Shown here: positions 7,828 through 16,791 of the stretch, piece by piece | Position numbering within the stretch: the first letter of the stretch is position 1 | How the letters are laid out: the number at the start of each line of letters is the position of its first letter | Assembly (NCBI GenBank): GCA_963739395.1 | Contig: CAVUAE010000002.1 | Location: 256,524 to 320,523, forward strand | Length of the DNA stretch: 64,000 nucleotides | Source: RBG-13-51-18 sp963739395 | GTDB taxonomy: Bacteria; Chloroflexota; Dehalococcoidia; Dehalococcoidales; RBG-16-60-22 | Reading direction: 5' to 3' | The notes under the pieces: generated by a model | What the model was told of the DNA's origin: nothing | The model's database searches: none | Seen by the model: only the letters and a program-made list of their open reading frames with translations | Translations under genes and position numbers: made by a program

Positions 7828-9519
7828 TTAGTGCGAAATACCACAAGAGCCGTCTTTGCACAGCACGGGGATAGGCATCCGCCAGGGTTTAGCGTCTTTC
7901 TTCACGCCGGCTTTAGGTATCCAGGGGTCGATTTTAACCGACTGGAAATAAGAGAAGTCGGTGGTTACCCACATCGGGTTCATTTCGCCGCCAACGACGA
8001 TAAAGTTATACATTTCCGGGCGCTTGAAAGGCGGATTCAATTCATTCAACAGGTATTCGCTCAATTTCGTCGGATTGTCAAAGCCTTCGTTTTTCAGTCC
8101 TTTCGCCGCCAGCGGGTCGAGGACAAACGTGAATGCCCCAGCGAAGGGTCCGCCAATACTCTTTATTACCTCCGCCATGCGTTTCGCCCCTCCCAAGCCC
8201 ATCGTAAGGACGTTCCAACCGCGGAAAAGGCTAACGACGCTCTCGTTCTTTTTAAAGCCCTTGCGCACGTGGAAAGGCTCCCAAGGACTGTTTTCTTCGT
8301 TTTCGGCGCAGCACATGTTGTTATAGTTTATTGTGGTGCCGGTAGTGGCAGTAAACGTCGCGCCGGCCCGCATATCCCCGAAAAGGATGGACATCAATGT
8401 CCAAGCCCTGCCGATAACAGCGTTAGCATAATTCACCGGGCTTAAAGAACCAAGACCGGAGTTCATGCCGATTTCATTACGGATAGGACCATTCACTATC
8501 ATCATACTGGCAAAGGAAGTGGTGGAGCTGGGCATGGAAGGCCTCCCAGAAGCGCCCAAAGCCAAAATAACAGGGAAGTGTTCCGGTCTGGCTCCTGCCA
8601 TAACGGCTAGAGCGGCAACCTTCTCTACAGTGTATTGTAGTCTCTCCTCGTGGGTAGTGACCGACATCATACCGACGTTTTCATCCGGTTTACGGTCGGT
8701 ACCGGTAAGCATTTCAGCTACGCGCTCCTCGGTCGGCAGGATAATAGGCAGTCCATCCGTCCAGCCGTTTTCTAAGAACAGTCGTTGTAAATCTTCTTCA
8801 CTTGCCGATTCAAGCAGACGAGGTCGCTCGGGTCTTTTAACTATCTTGGGGTGTTTTTCGGCATCGGTCAGGGGCTGGGTCAAGGCAAACAGGATTTCGT
8901 CCATGAGAGGTGCGCCGGAAATGGGGTCTTTGCCCCTTATATAGCCCTGCAAAGTTTCTCTGGACACAAACCCGACCGGATAAGGCGGGAAAGTCCAACG
9001 CAAATTCATGCCGTGACTGCGACCATCACGCTGAACGTAGTCCGCAAAACGTGCCGTGACAATAGGAGCGGTCGGAATGCCGTGGTCATTCTCTAGCGTT
9101 CGCGAAAATTCGGCGACACTCGCCGAACATCCGTCTCAGCCACCCACACCGATGACGGCGGCATCACCATTTTTCTTGATTTCCGCCCATAACTCCGGTT
9201 CATCGGTGAACATACCCGTCTTTTTATCACGCACTACGGTTTTTATATTCGGTTTATTTTGCTTAAACCAGCTGTCGAGTTCCTCGATAAACTCTTTGGC
9301 TCCGGCAAATCCCGTATTCACCAGATAAACCGTCTTGCCTTCCAGTTTATCCAGTCGCTCCGCCATTTTAAGATGACCAAGTCTTTCAGCGGTATCTCTT
9401 GGCTGACTTGTCGGATCGTGGATAGCCCAGGGAGCATCTGGGTTAAGCCTGCTCCCGAAGATACCGGTGGGCTGACCGACGGGGTCTAGAACTTTAATTT
9501 TCGCGCCATTCTTTTTCAT
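7828..9519 (-). CDS. UGSC-family selenoprotein with in-frame UGA (Sec128)
   Basis: Read through one in-frame TGA (9136-9138), this is a 563-residue protein. The ATG at 9519 has an AAGGAG site 6 bases upstream. Residues 1-127 form an N-terminal domain ending VIGVGG; then come U128, D129, G130, C131, followed by GIPTAPIVTARF, matching the UGSC family pattern of a U/C-x-x-C redox motif at the end of a strand followed by a GIPT segment. The remaining part (from about residue 190) is the domain with the WTDGLPI motif, often seen with this family. The C-terminus has a second Cys motif, CKDGSC. No frameshift separates the two halves: both are in the same frame and all codons between TGA and the internal ATG at 9009 are sense codons. 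It leads an operon with two SDRs. Reaction unknown; a thiol/selenol redox role is inferred. Without recoding it would be mis-annotated as two proteins of about 127 and 393 residues. Confidence 0.85.
9109..9138 (-). promoter_or_regulatory. UGA codon and bacterial SECIS hairpin
   Basis: Eight bases after the UGA (9136-9138) comes a perfect 8-bp stem, TTCGGCGA (9127-9120) and TCGCCGAA (9116-9109), closing a GUG loop. The loop begins at base 17 after the UGA and has G in first position, as bacterial SECIS elements require for SelB binding. The perfect stem inside coding sequence is unlikely by chance. Confidence 0.8.
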
Positions 9520-9674
9520 CTTTCTCTCCTTATCGATATGTCGTAATATTGCGTGTTTCACTTATAATAAAATAAAACAATTCAACAATTCAAGTCGCTG
9601 ACACTATCAGCTTAACCTAATTTGCACTAAGGGTAAAATAAATCTTGGTATTAGTTTATAGATATCCGGTTAAC

Positions 9675-9703
9675 TTGACTCAACCTTATGAAAAAGTGAT
9701 AAT
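9675..9703 (+). promoter_or_regulatory. Promoter of tRNA-Glu
   Basis: TTGACT, 17-base spacer, GATAAT, 20 bases before the tRNA. Confidence 0.65.
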
Positions 9704-9723
9704 GGTAAACGGCGTCTGCTCGT

Positions 9724-9800
9724 GGCGCATTCGTCTAGCGGCCTAGGACACATCCCTCTCAAGGATGAGATCATGGGTTCGAATCCCATATGCGCTACCA
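9724..9800 (+). tRNA. tRNA-Glu (anticodon CTC)
   Basis: Acceptor GGCGCAT pairs with ATGCGCT (one G-U at the first pair). The anticodon arm CATCC/GGATG holds loop CTCTCAA with anticodon CTC at 9758-9760. The T-arm is GGGTTCGAATCCC and CCA is encoded (9798-9800). The D-arm TCTAGCGGCCTAGGA is typical of tRNA-Glu. Confidence 0.96.
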
Positions 9801-9812
9801 TTTAATTTCTAG

Positions 9813-10409
9813 CTACGCCCCACCAATAATCCCCAATGTTTTTAGTCCACCGATAATCATACTGACGGCTATAGCCGCCAGCAGCAGACTAAAGACACGG
9901 GAAATAGCCGTAAGTCCACCCTGCCCCATAAAGCGGGCTATCTTTTGACTTAAAAAGAAGATGACCCAGGTTATCGCCATATTAAGCGCGAAGGATATCA
10001 GCACCATGTATATGGAAAACTGCCCGGCAAGCAGCAATAAAGTGGCAATCGTCGCCGGACCTACCGTTAAAGGAGTCCCGATGGGCACAACAGCTACCAG
10101 TTCTTCCTTAACGACGGTAACCATGTGACCTGTAATCATATACTTAATCGAAAGCACAAGAAGTACGATACCGCCAGCAATAGCGAATTCCTGAACATCG
10201 ATGCCCATGACATTCAGTATGAATTGACCCAGGAAAAGGAAAACCAACCCCACAACGGTAGCTGTTAAAACAGCAATATTGACTATCTTGTTTTTCTGCT
10301 TACGGTCTAAGTCCTCCCCCGCCATTATGAGAAAAGGCAGATTACCCAGAGCATCGATAACGATGAAAAGTGGCACGAAAGTCATGACGAAGTCATGTAG
10401 GTCTCCCAT
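9813..10409 (-). CDS. MarC-family membrane protein
   Basis: A 198-residue integral membrane protein with about six hydrophobic segments, matching the MarC/UPF0056 family (FVPLFIVIDALGNLPF near the N-terminus, PIGTPLTVGPATIATLL in the middle, FSLLLAAIAVSMIIGGL at the end). The transported substrate is not established for the family; the early claim of multidrug resistance for E. coli marC was not upheld. It follows the GNAT gene by 33 bases on the same strand and may be the last gene of the kamA operon. Confidence 0.88.
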   Translation of the reverse strand: MGDLHDFVMTFVPLFIVIDALGNLPFLIMAGEDLDRKQKNKIVNIAVLTATVVGLVFLFLGQFILNVMGIDVQEFAIAGGIVLLVLSIKYMITGHMVTVVKEELVAVVPIGTPLTVGPATIATLLLLAGQFSIYMVLISFALNMAITWVIFFLSQKIARFMGQGGLTAISRVFSLLLAAIAVSMIIGGLKTLGIIGGA

Positions 10410-10442
10410 GTTATTTCATCCCCTCCTGCCGTGATACTACTA

Positions 10443-10928
10443 TTACTTTGAGTCAAGCCTCTTTTGCAGGATTAGTTTATCATCGCCAAGTGAATAGAAA
10501 TCAGGGATACATGCAATTATTTCATAGCCGTGATTGAGGTAGAATTTCTGGGTATTTTCATATAATGGACCCGAAGATGTCTCAATAACAATCATCCTGC
10601 CGTTAGATTGCTTTATCGCCGCTTCCGCGGCTTGCGCTAGAGCTCTGCCGATTTTATTCCCTCGCTTGGTCCGGTCGACGGCAATCCAATAAATATCCCA
10701 CGTGTCGATAGTCATAGGCGTTTCGCCATAACAAATATACCCTACAATCTGCCCCTCATCATCGGCAATTTGAATGTGGTATCCCGACTCTGTCCCCAAA
10801 GCGATGTAATTGTCGATTAATTCCTCGGCAACCGCTACTTCGGGGGGTTTAAATTCGGGCGTATTTGTTAGTATCGTGAGTAGCGACCCTTTGTCCTCGG
10901 CGGACATGGGGCGTATTTTCAACGTCAT
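10443..10928 (-). CDS. GNAT-family N-acetyltransferase
   Basis: A 161-residue single-domain GNAT enzyme. The acetyl-CoA loop is seen in VDRTKRGNKIGRALAQAAE, and the C-terminal NTQKFYLNHGYE segment is the usual GNAT motif B. The start at 10928 (MTLKIRPMS) has AAAGGG upstream and lies inside the end of the preceding ATP-grasp gene, overlapping it by 80 bases, which points to translational coupling. In this operon it could acetylate an amino group of a beta-amino acid product, as AblB does for beta-lysine, but it is shorter than AblB and this is only inference. Confidence 0.85.
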   Translation of the reverse strand: MTLKIRPMSAEDKGSLLTILTNTPEFKPPEVAVAEELIDNYIALGTESGYHIQIADDEGQIVGYICYGETPMTIDTWDIYWIAVDRTKRGNKIGRALAQAAEAAIKQSNGRMIVIETSSGPLYENTQKFYLNHGYEIIACIPDFYSLGDDKLILQKRLDSK

Positions 10929-11928
10929 TTTTATCCCTTTCCAGAGCAAGATTGAGAATATTGCTGATAAATTCCGCGTAACTCATGCCGGCGGCGTTGG
11001 ACTGCCGGGCGGCACCGGTGCCAGGCGAGATATCCGGGTTGGGATTAACCTCGATGATATTTAGTTTCCCTTGTTCATCCATGCGCATATCCATCCGGGC
11101 ATATCCGCGACCTATACATAGCTTGAAAGCTGAAATGGCAGTATTATTAATATATTTCCGTTCCGATGCGGTGACTTGCGCCGGGCAACTGACCCCAGTA
11201 CCCACAAAATACGGACTACCCGGCTCCCATTTAGCCTCAAAGGTTAAAATCCGTGGTATTTCCGGCGATAGTGAATAAATTATTTCCGATATTGGTAAAA
11301 TAACACATTGCTTGTTGCCCATGACTGTGGCGTTAAACTCTCGACCGCCTACAAAACGCTCAACTAGCGCGTCATTATGATATGACTCGGCAATTATACG
11401 AACTTGTTTCACCAGCGCGGTAATATCCTTCACTACGCTATCTGCAGAAATACCGTGGCTGGCGTCCTCGGCGCACGGCTTGACGATGCAGGGAAAATCC
11501 AACTTGAAAGTATCGATTGTTGCCGGTTTAAGCAACTGAAAATCCGGTGTTGGAATACCCGCTGCCTTGAGGATTTCCTTTACCTTTGCTTTATCGAGGG
11601 CGATTTTAATTATATCAGCTTGGCAACCGGTATAAGGGATGCCCATCTCGGTCAGTATTTCCGGTACCAGCACTTCTGTTTCGGGTTCGCCGCAAAATCC
11701 CTCGAAGAGGTTAAAGACGACGTCTGCATCTATAGTCTTTAGCTTTCTTCGGGCTACGGTTGATGGCGGCATCAGCGGAAGTAGCGTTACTTCATGTCCC
11801 AACTCAATCAAGGCTTCATACACAGCCTTTACGGCATCGAGCACTCCCAGCACGGCTTTAAATTCGCCAGTGCTGTCATAACGGGAAGAACGAGGCTCGT
11901 TGTAAACGATGACTAGGCGTTTGCCCAT
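10849..11928 (-). CDS. D-Ala-D-Ala-ligase-like ATP-grasp protein (second of pair)
   Basis: A 359-residue ATP-grasp ligase related to Ddl. The N-terminal domain has VFNLFEGFCGEPETE, and the ATP-grasp core contains IPTPDF, FPCIVKPCAEDASHGIS and the magnesium-binding end NIIEVNPNPDISPGTG. True Ddl enzymes carry characteristic dipeptide-site residues that cannot be confirmed here, so the acceptor is open. The gene overlaps the upstream ATP-grasp gene by 16 bases and the downstream GNAT by 80. Two Ddl-like ligases next to an aminomutase suggest ligation of amino acids other than D-Ala. Confidence 0.85.
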   Translation of the reverse strand: MGKRLVIVYNEPRSSRYDSTGEFKAVLGVLDAVKAVYEALIELGHEVTLLPLMPPSTVARRKLKTIDADVVFNLFEGFCGEPETEVLVPEILTEMGIPYTGCQADIIKIALDKAKVKEILKAAGIPTPDFQLLKPATIDTFKLDFPCIVKPCAEDASHGISADSVVKDITALVKQVRIIAESYHNDALVERFVGGREFNATVMGNKQCVILPISEIIYSLSPEIPRILTFEAKWEPGSPYFVGTGVSCPAQVTASERKYINNTAISAFKLCIGRGYARMDMRMDEQGKLNIIEVNPNPDISPGTGAARQSNAAGMSYAEFISNILNLALERDKNDVENTPHVRRGQRVATHDTNKYARI

Positions 11929-12914
11929 TTCGGATACCTTCCGATGGCAGCATCAAGCACTGCGCCGATAAGCCCCTCATGCGTCCATCCCAGCTTGATA
12001 GCCATAATTACTAAATCGCTATAAGTCCCCAGTCCGGGGAGCGGATTTATCTCCAGGAAATAAGGTATCCCATCGCCACCGACGCGGAAATCCACGCGGG
12101 AAAAGTCGCGGCAGCCGAGTGTTTTAAAAGCCTGAAGGCTGTATTCTTCCAATTTCTTTAAAATAGTTTTGGGCAATTTTACCGGCGACTCATAGTCAAC
12201 CTGGTTGACATAGTCGCGCTTAACTTCAAGTGAATAAACGAAGTGTTTCGGCTGCTTCTTAGGCAGCACACGCATCATACCCACCAGTTTAGGTGGTGCG
12301 TTGCCGATAATCCCCACCGTGACCTCGTCACCGTCGATGAATTCCTCGACCATGACTGGCTGATTATAACCTTTTAAAATCCTCTCCACTTCCCCTTCTG
12401 CCTGTTTAACATTTTCTACCAGTGAGGTAAGACGAATGCCCTTACTGGAACCCTCATAGGCTGGTTTGATTATAGCGGGAAAAGAGAAACCTTTCCAGTC
12501 CGCTTGTGCCAACTCTTTATTATCGGCAATAATCAGCCATTTTGGCGTAGGGATACCCACCATAGCTACCAAATTCTTGGTGATGGGCTTATCCAGACAA
12601 CTGGAAAGACAAAGAGGGTCGGAGCCGGTATAGGGTATATCCAGCATCTCTAAAACAGCCGGCACCTGCGCCTCGCGATTGCGGTAGTTGCCCCTGCCTT
12701 CGGAGATGTTAAAGACGATATCCACCTTTTCACGGCGGATATTATCTAAAAATTGAACACCGCCGCCTAATTTGACGATACGGTGTCCTTTTTTTTCTAG
12801 AGCGTTTGAGATTATTTCAACTGTTTCCGGTGAGTCGTATTCTTCAAGCGCATCTTCAACAGTGTGACGTTCCGTTACGGCTGTCTTAAGATCGTATGAT
12901 AACCCGATCCGCAT
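11913..12914 (-). CDS. D-Ala-D-Ala-ligase-like ATP-grasp protein (first of pair)
   Basis: A 333-residue ATP-grasp protein, paralogous in fold to its downstream neighbour. It shows VFNISEGRGNYRNRE, PYTGSDPLCLSSCLDK, the ATP-binding FPAIIKPAYEGSSKGI loop, VEEFIDGDEVTVGI and the metal-binding FLEINPLPGLGTYSD. The start at 12914 (MRIGLSYD) is set by AAAGGAGAGG just upstream and lies 29 bases inside the end of kamA. The tight overlaps on both sides indicate one coupled operon. Likely a carboxylate-amine ligase; substrates unknown. Confidence 0.86.
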   Translation of the reverse strand: MRIGLSYDLKTAVTERHTVEDALEEYDSPETVEIISNALEKKGHRIVKLGGGVQFLDNIRREKVDIVFNISEGRGNYRNREAQVPAVLEMLDIPYTGSDPLCLSSCLDKPITKNLVAMVGIPTPKWLIIADNKELAQADWKGFSFPAIIKPAYEGSSKGIRLTSLVENVKQAEGEVERILKGYNQPVMVEEFIDGDEVTVGIIGNAPPKLVGMMRVLPKKQPKHFVYSLEVKRDYVNQVDYESPVKLPKTILKKLEEYSLQAFKTLGCRDFSRVDFRVGGDGIPYFLEINPLPGLGTYSDLVIMAIKLGWTHEGLIGAVLDAAIGRYPKWANA

Positions 12915-14262
12915 CAGCCTCTCCTTTGACTTTAACAGGTAGAGCGGCATCCGCCAGCAGGCTTTCCACAACTCCGCTTACTGGTGCGGCAACGGCTTCT
13001 TTCTTTCGGTTCGTTGATTTAGGATTACGGTAGCGGAACACTTTACCTTGGTAGTTCTGTACCAACAATTCGCTATCATTCATCGAAAGCACGTAATTCG
13101 GCTGTAAAGGCACTTTACCTCCACCCTCAACCAAGTCCACAACGAAGGTGGGCACTGCCAGACCGGAAGTATGCCCCCGCATGCCCTCGATAATTCTAAT
13201 ACCAACATCAATCGAGGTTCGCAGATGTTCTGTACCCTGCACCTCATCGCACTGGAAGAGGTAGTAAGGACGCACTTTAGCTCTTAACAGAGCGTGGCAG
13301 AGTTTAGTCTGTATCTCTACGCTGTCGTTGATGCCGCGTAACAGCACGGTTTGGTTGTTCACCGGAATTCCAGCCCTTAATAATCGGTCGCAGGCAGCCG
13401 CCGCTTCCGGCGTCACTTCGCGCGGGTGGTTGAAGTGAGTATTCAGCCATATTGGGCCGTACTTTGAAAGCATGTCGCAGAGTTCGGTATCGATACGCTG
13501 CGGCAGCACCACAGGAAATCGCGAACCGATACGGATTATCTCGATGTGCTTAATGGCTCTTATTTTAACGATAATACTTTCCAGATGAGTGGTTGAAAGC
13601 GTTAGCGGGTCGCCGCCGGAAAGAATAACGTCTCTTATTTCCTTATGTTGACGTAAGTAGTTTAGCATCGTCTCAATCTCGTCATCGGTACGCGTCCAGG
13701 CGCCATGACGCCATTCTCTCTTACGCGTGCAGTGACGGCAGAGCATGGGGCAGATGTCTGTCAACACCATCAGCGCCCTATCCGGATAACGGTGTACCAG
13801 ACCGGGGACAACCGAATCTTCTTTTTCCGCCAGCGGGTCTTCCAATCCCATGGTGCTCATGCTTATCTCTTGGATGCAAGGCACCGCTTGTTTTCTGATG
13901 GGATCGTTCGGGTCATCAGGATTTATCAGCGATAAATAGTAGGGGGTGATTGATAGAGGATAGCGCTTGATAACCGTTTTGATATGCGCCTGCTCTTCGG
14001 CTGATAGAGGGATTAATTGGATTAACTGCTCCAGGGAGGTAATCCGGTTGCGGAATTGCCATTTCCAATCTTTCCAGGAAGTATCGGAAATGCTCCAGAA
14101 AAATCGATATCTACCGTTGGTACTACTAGGAGGCTCGTCCTCGATACTTTTTACAATAAAGGTTTTACCAGGGGGTTCTTCGGCTTCATTGCTTGTGCAA
14201 GTTACGGTCGTGAACTTTTCGGGTGTGTGGCTAACTTGAATCTTCGGAGCCACCGATGTCAT
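12886..14262 (-). CDS. kamA: KamA-family lysine 2,3-aminomutase (radical SAM, PLP)
   Basis: Radical SAM enzyme expected to interconvert L-lysine and L-beta-lysine. The [4Fe-4S] motif is CPMLCRHC at about residues 180-187. The PLP lysine lies in VEGGGKVPLQPNYV. Two acidic residues that hold the lysine side chain in characterised enzymes appear conserved (FQCDEVQG and FVVDLVEGGGK), arguing for lysine rather than glutamate as substrate. The start is uncertain: ATG 14262 is given, but GTG 14286 and TTG 14283 lie nearer to an AAGGAG site. A strong promoter precedes it, and its end overlaps the ATP-grasp gene by 29 bases. Confidence 0.85.
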   Translation of the reverse strand: MTSVAPKIQVSHTPEKFTTVTCTSNEAEEPPGKTFIVKSIEDEPPSSTNGRYRFFWSISDTSWKDWKWQFRNRITSLEQLIQLIPLSAEEQAHIKTVIKRYPLSITPYYLSLINPDDPNDPIRKQAVPCIQEISMSTMGLEDPLAEKEDSVVPGLVHRYPDRALMVLTDICPMLCRHCTRKREWRHGAWTRTDDEIETMLNYLRQHKEIRDVILSGGDPLTLSTTHLESIIVKIRAIKHIEIIRIGSRFPVVLPQRIDTELCDMLSKYGPIWLNTHFNHPREVTPEAAAACDRLLRAGIPVNNQTVLLRGINDSVEIQTKLCHALLRAKVRPYYLFQCDEVQGTEHLRTSIDVGIRIIEGMRGHTSGLAVPTFVVDLVEGGGKVPLQPNYVLSMNDSELLVQNYQGKVFRYRNPKSTNRKKEAVAAPVSGVVESLLADAALPVKVKGEADADRVIIRS

Positions 14263-14336
14263 TTTCACTTTATTCTGTTTCAACACTCCTTAATTTGTTT
14301 ATTTATTTTCTTTATAAACTTTGGTTCGTAAACTTA

Positions 14337-14420
14337 TTGTTCGAACTTGACATTCCTGATATAATATACAGGAATTTTAATTCCTAAATTTAATTATACA
14401 AGACTGGTGTGATTTGTCAA
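14337..14420. promoter_or_regulatory. Divergent promoters with operator-like palindromes (kamA / wHTH)
   Basis: Minus strand: near-consensus TTGACA (14420-14415), 16-base spacer, TATAAT (14398-14393), driving kamA. Plus strand: TTGTTC (14337-14342), 17-base spacer, TATAAT (14360-14365), driving the regulator. The plus -10 is the centre of an interrupted palindrome ATTCCTG/CAGGAAT (14352-14375), which overlaps a second palindrome AGGAATT/AATTCCT (14370-14385). Three such half-sites between two opposed promoters are a plausible binding site for the adjacent winged-helix protein. Confidence 0.6.
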
Positions 14421-14500
14421 TAGGCATTACACCTAAATAAAAATTCAAAAAAATATTTTACAAATTTTTATTTCTATTTTTTAAGTTGAGGAGACAAGAG

Positions 14501-14833
14501 ATGCCGGGTTGGAAATTTTTAACGAATCATGCTCAAGTCTTATGCCTCCTTGCCAAGCGACCGCGCATCACCGCGCGGGAAATTTCTTCCGTCATCGGCA
14601 TTACCGAAAAAGCAACACGCAACATTATCAATGATTTGGAAAGCGACGGCTATGTCACCAAGAAAAAAGAAGGACGACGCATTAAGTACCGCGTCGACCC
14701 CAACCTCCCTTTGCGGAGTGAAGCCCAACAGGATAAAGCCATCGGCGACTTGCTGGTGGTGCTTGGCTGGAAGCGACGTAAAAAACAAGCGAAGAAAAAA
14801 ATCCCTACCGAGCAAACCAGTCTTTTTACCTAA
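14501..14833 (+). CDS. Winged-helix transcriptional regulator
   Basis: A 110-residue protein with a clear winged helix: ITAREISSVIGITEKATR is the helix-turn-helix and DGYVTKKKEGRRIKYRV the wing, followed by a basic tail (KRRKKQAKKK). It resembles small MarR/ArsR-type regulators without ligand-binding cysteines. The start at 14501 is fixed by GAGGAG 7-10 bases upstream. It is divergent from kamA across a shared operator-like region, so it probably controls that operon and itself. Confidence 0.85.
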   Translation: MPGWKFLTNHAQVLCLLAKRPRITAREISSVIGITEKATRNIINDLESDGYVTKKKEGRRIKYRVDPNLPLRSEAQQDKAIGDLLVVLGWKRRKKQAKKKIPTEQTSLFT

Positions 14834-15061
14834 TTCACATTGCCTCTGGTAATTCTCCTGTAATAGTTAGTCTTTTTCCCATTACTATCCTGACGAGCCC
14901 TGACTTCATCGGGACGATGTGAGAATCCGTAGGATTTGTTCTTTTTTAGTAAAACTACCCATATTTGTTTTTCTTTGTTTTTTAATATATAGTTAAAGTA
15001 TAGTTCCAGTTTAGGTTAATAAAAGCTTCTTGAAATCCCCTTAGATTTGCATCAAGTATTA

Positions 15062-15103
15062 GATGACCCGAGCTCTAACTAGTTATTAATAGAGGAGGTC
15101 ATC
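15062..15103 (+). other. Two-part inverted repeat in a 440-base gap
   Basis: The gap 14834-15273 has no convincing gene. Within it GATGACC (15062-15068) pairs with GGTCATC (15097-15103), and inside that CTCTA (15073-15077) pairs with TAGAG (15090-15094). The result would be a 12-bp stem with an internal loop, upstream of the radical SAM gene. It could be a leader structure or a protein site; no riboswitch class is recognised. Confidence 0.35.
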
Positions 15104-15273
15104 CAACTTATTTCCAGGATAACGCCCCCACCTATTCCAACTGTAGGCATTCCTTTATCTTTAGAACTGAAAAACAGGGTGGTCTCCTCTTTTTAACAAT
15201 TGCTACCACGAAGTAAGAATTACCAAATAAAAATAATCTATCCCATGAAATATCACCTTAATGGAGAAACAAT

Positions 15274-16791
15274 ATGAAAATACTACTCGTTTATCCCCGA
15301 TACCCAGACACCTTCTGGAGCTTCAGGCACGCTTTGAAGTTCTTATCCAAGAAAGCCACCTTCCCGCCTTTGGGACTGCTCACGGTTGCTGCCATGCTTC
15401 CCTCTGAATGGGAGAAAAGAGTGGTAGACCTGAACGTAAACCCATTGAGTGATGAAAATATTAAATGGGCTGATTACGTTTTCATCAGTGCCATGGTTGT
15501 GCAAAAGGATTCGGCCAAGGGAGTAATAGACCGCTGCAAGAGTCTGAATGTCAGAGTGGTCGCAGGCGGCCCCCTTTTCACGACCGGATATGAAGAATTC
15601 TCGGGAGTTGACCACTTTGTGCTGGGTGAAGCGGAAGTAACACTCCCACAGTTTTTAGCAGACCTAGCCAATGGGTGTCCTAAACCCATCTACTCATCCA
15701 ATGAGCGCCCTGATATAAATAACACCCCCATCCCGCTGTGGTCACTTCTTAATATGAAGAATTACTCGGCGATGAGTCTGCAGTATTCAAGGGGCTGCCC
15801 TTTTGACTGTGACTTTTGCGATATTATCGTACTTAACGGCCATGCACCCAGGACTAAAGGTAGTCAACAAATGGTGGATGAGCTAGAAGCGCTATACAAC
15901 CATGGCTGGCGGGGTAGCCTATTTATCGTTGACGACAATTTCATTGGCAATAAAAAGAAATTAAAGGACGAGACTTTGCCGGCAATGATTGAATGGTCGA
16001 AAAAGAAAAAGTACCCCTTCACGTTTTTCACCGAAGCATCCATTAATCTCGCTGACGACGATGAGTTGATGGAACTAATGACCGAAGCAGGTTTCAACCG
16101 CGTCTTTATCGGTATTGAAACTCCTGATGAAGATAGTTTGTTGGAGTGTAACAAGCTGCAAAACAGAAACCGTGATTTAGCTGCTGCAGTAAAGAAAATT
16201 CAAAACCAGGGTCTTGAGGTTCAGGGAGGCTTTATCCTCGGCTTTGATAGCGACCCGGGCTCTATCTTCAGGAAACAAATCAACTTTATTCAAAAAACAG
16301 GAATCGTTACCGCTATGGTTGGCTTACTTAATGCTCCCAACGGAACAAAACTCTACCAGCGGCTCAAGAAAGAGAACCGCTTACTGAAAAACTTCTCCGG
16401 GGATAATACGGACTTTTCCCTGAACTTCATTCCTAAGATGAAATATGAAACGCTGGTGACCGGCTATAAACAGGTTCTGGATACTATCTATTCTCCGCGG
16501 CATTATTACGAGCGCGTTGTTGCCTTCCTCAAGGAATTTAAACCGCGAAAGACGGCAGGAATATCACAATTGAGGTTCTCTCATATTAAAAGTTTTGTTA
16601 AGTCTATCTGGTTCCTGGGGTTCTGGAATAAAGGGAGAAGGTACTTCTGGAAGCTCCTCTTTTCAACACTCCTGAAGCGTCCACGTCACTTTGCCTTATC
16701 GATAGGTTTGTCTGTCTCGGGGTTCCATTTCCGTAAAGTAGCCGAAAGCTATAACAAGACCATTCTCGCGCTACACGGTCAAAATACGTAA
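15274..16791 (+). CDS. B12-binding-domain radical SAM protein
   Basis: A 505-residue protein with an N-terminal cobalamin-binding-type Rossmann domain (MKILLVYPRYPDTFWS... to about residue 140), a radical SAM core with CPFDCDFC near residue 178, and a C-terminal helical region of the DUF4070 type. The length and layout match the HpnP/BchE-like class B methylases or rearrangement enzymes; hopanoid or lipid substrates are known for relatives but cannot be assigned here. The start has GGAG 8 bases upstream. It stands alone, with no obvious operon partner. Confidence 0.88.
   Translation: MKILLVYPRYPDTFWSFRHALKFLSKKATFPPLGLLTVAAMLPSEWEKRVVDLNVNPLSDENIKWADYVFISAMVVQKDSAKGVIDRCKSLNVRVVAGGPLFTTGYEEFSGVDHFVLGEAEVTLPQFLADLANGCPKPIYSSNERPDINNTPIPLWSLLNMKNYSAMSLQYSRGCPFDCDFCDIIVLNGHAPRTKGSQQMVDELEALYNHGWRGSLFIVDDNFIGNKKKLKDETLPAMIEWSKKKKYPFTFFTEASINLADDDELMELMTEAGFNRVFIGIETPDEDSLLECNKLQNRNRDLAAAVKKIQNQGLEVQGGFILGFDSDPGSIFRKQINFIQKTGIVTAMVGLLNAPNGTKLYQRLKKENRLLKNFSGDNTDFSLNFIPKMKYETLVTGYKQVLDTIYSPRHYYERVVAFLKEFKPRKTAGISQLRFSHIKSFVKSIWFLGFWNKGRRYFWKLLFSTLLKRPRHFALSIGLSVSGFHFRKVAESYNKTILALHGQNT

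Noticed and set aside
9136..9138. TGA as a genuine stop or sequencing error separating two genes
   Set aside because: Frame, family similarity and a perfect SECIS-like hairpin continue across it. A true stop would leave the downstream part without a ribosome site at 9009.
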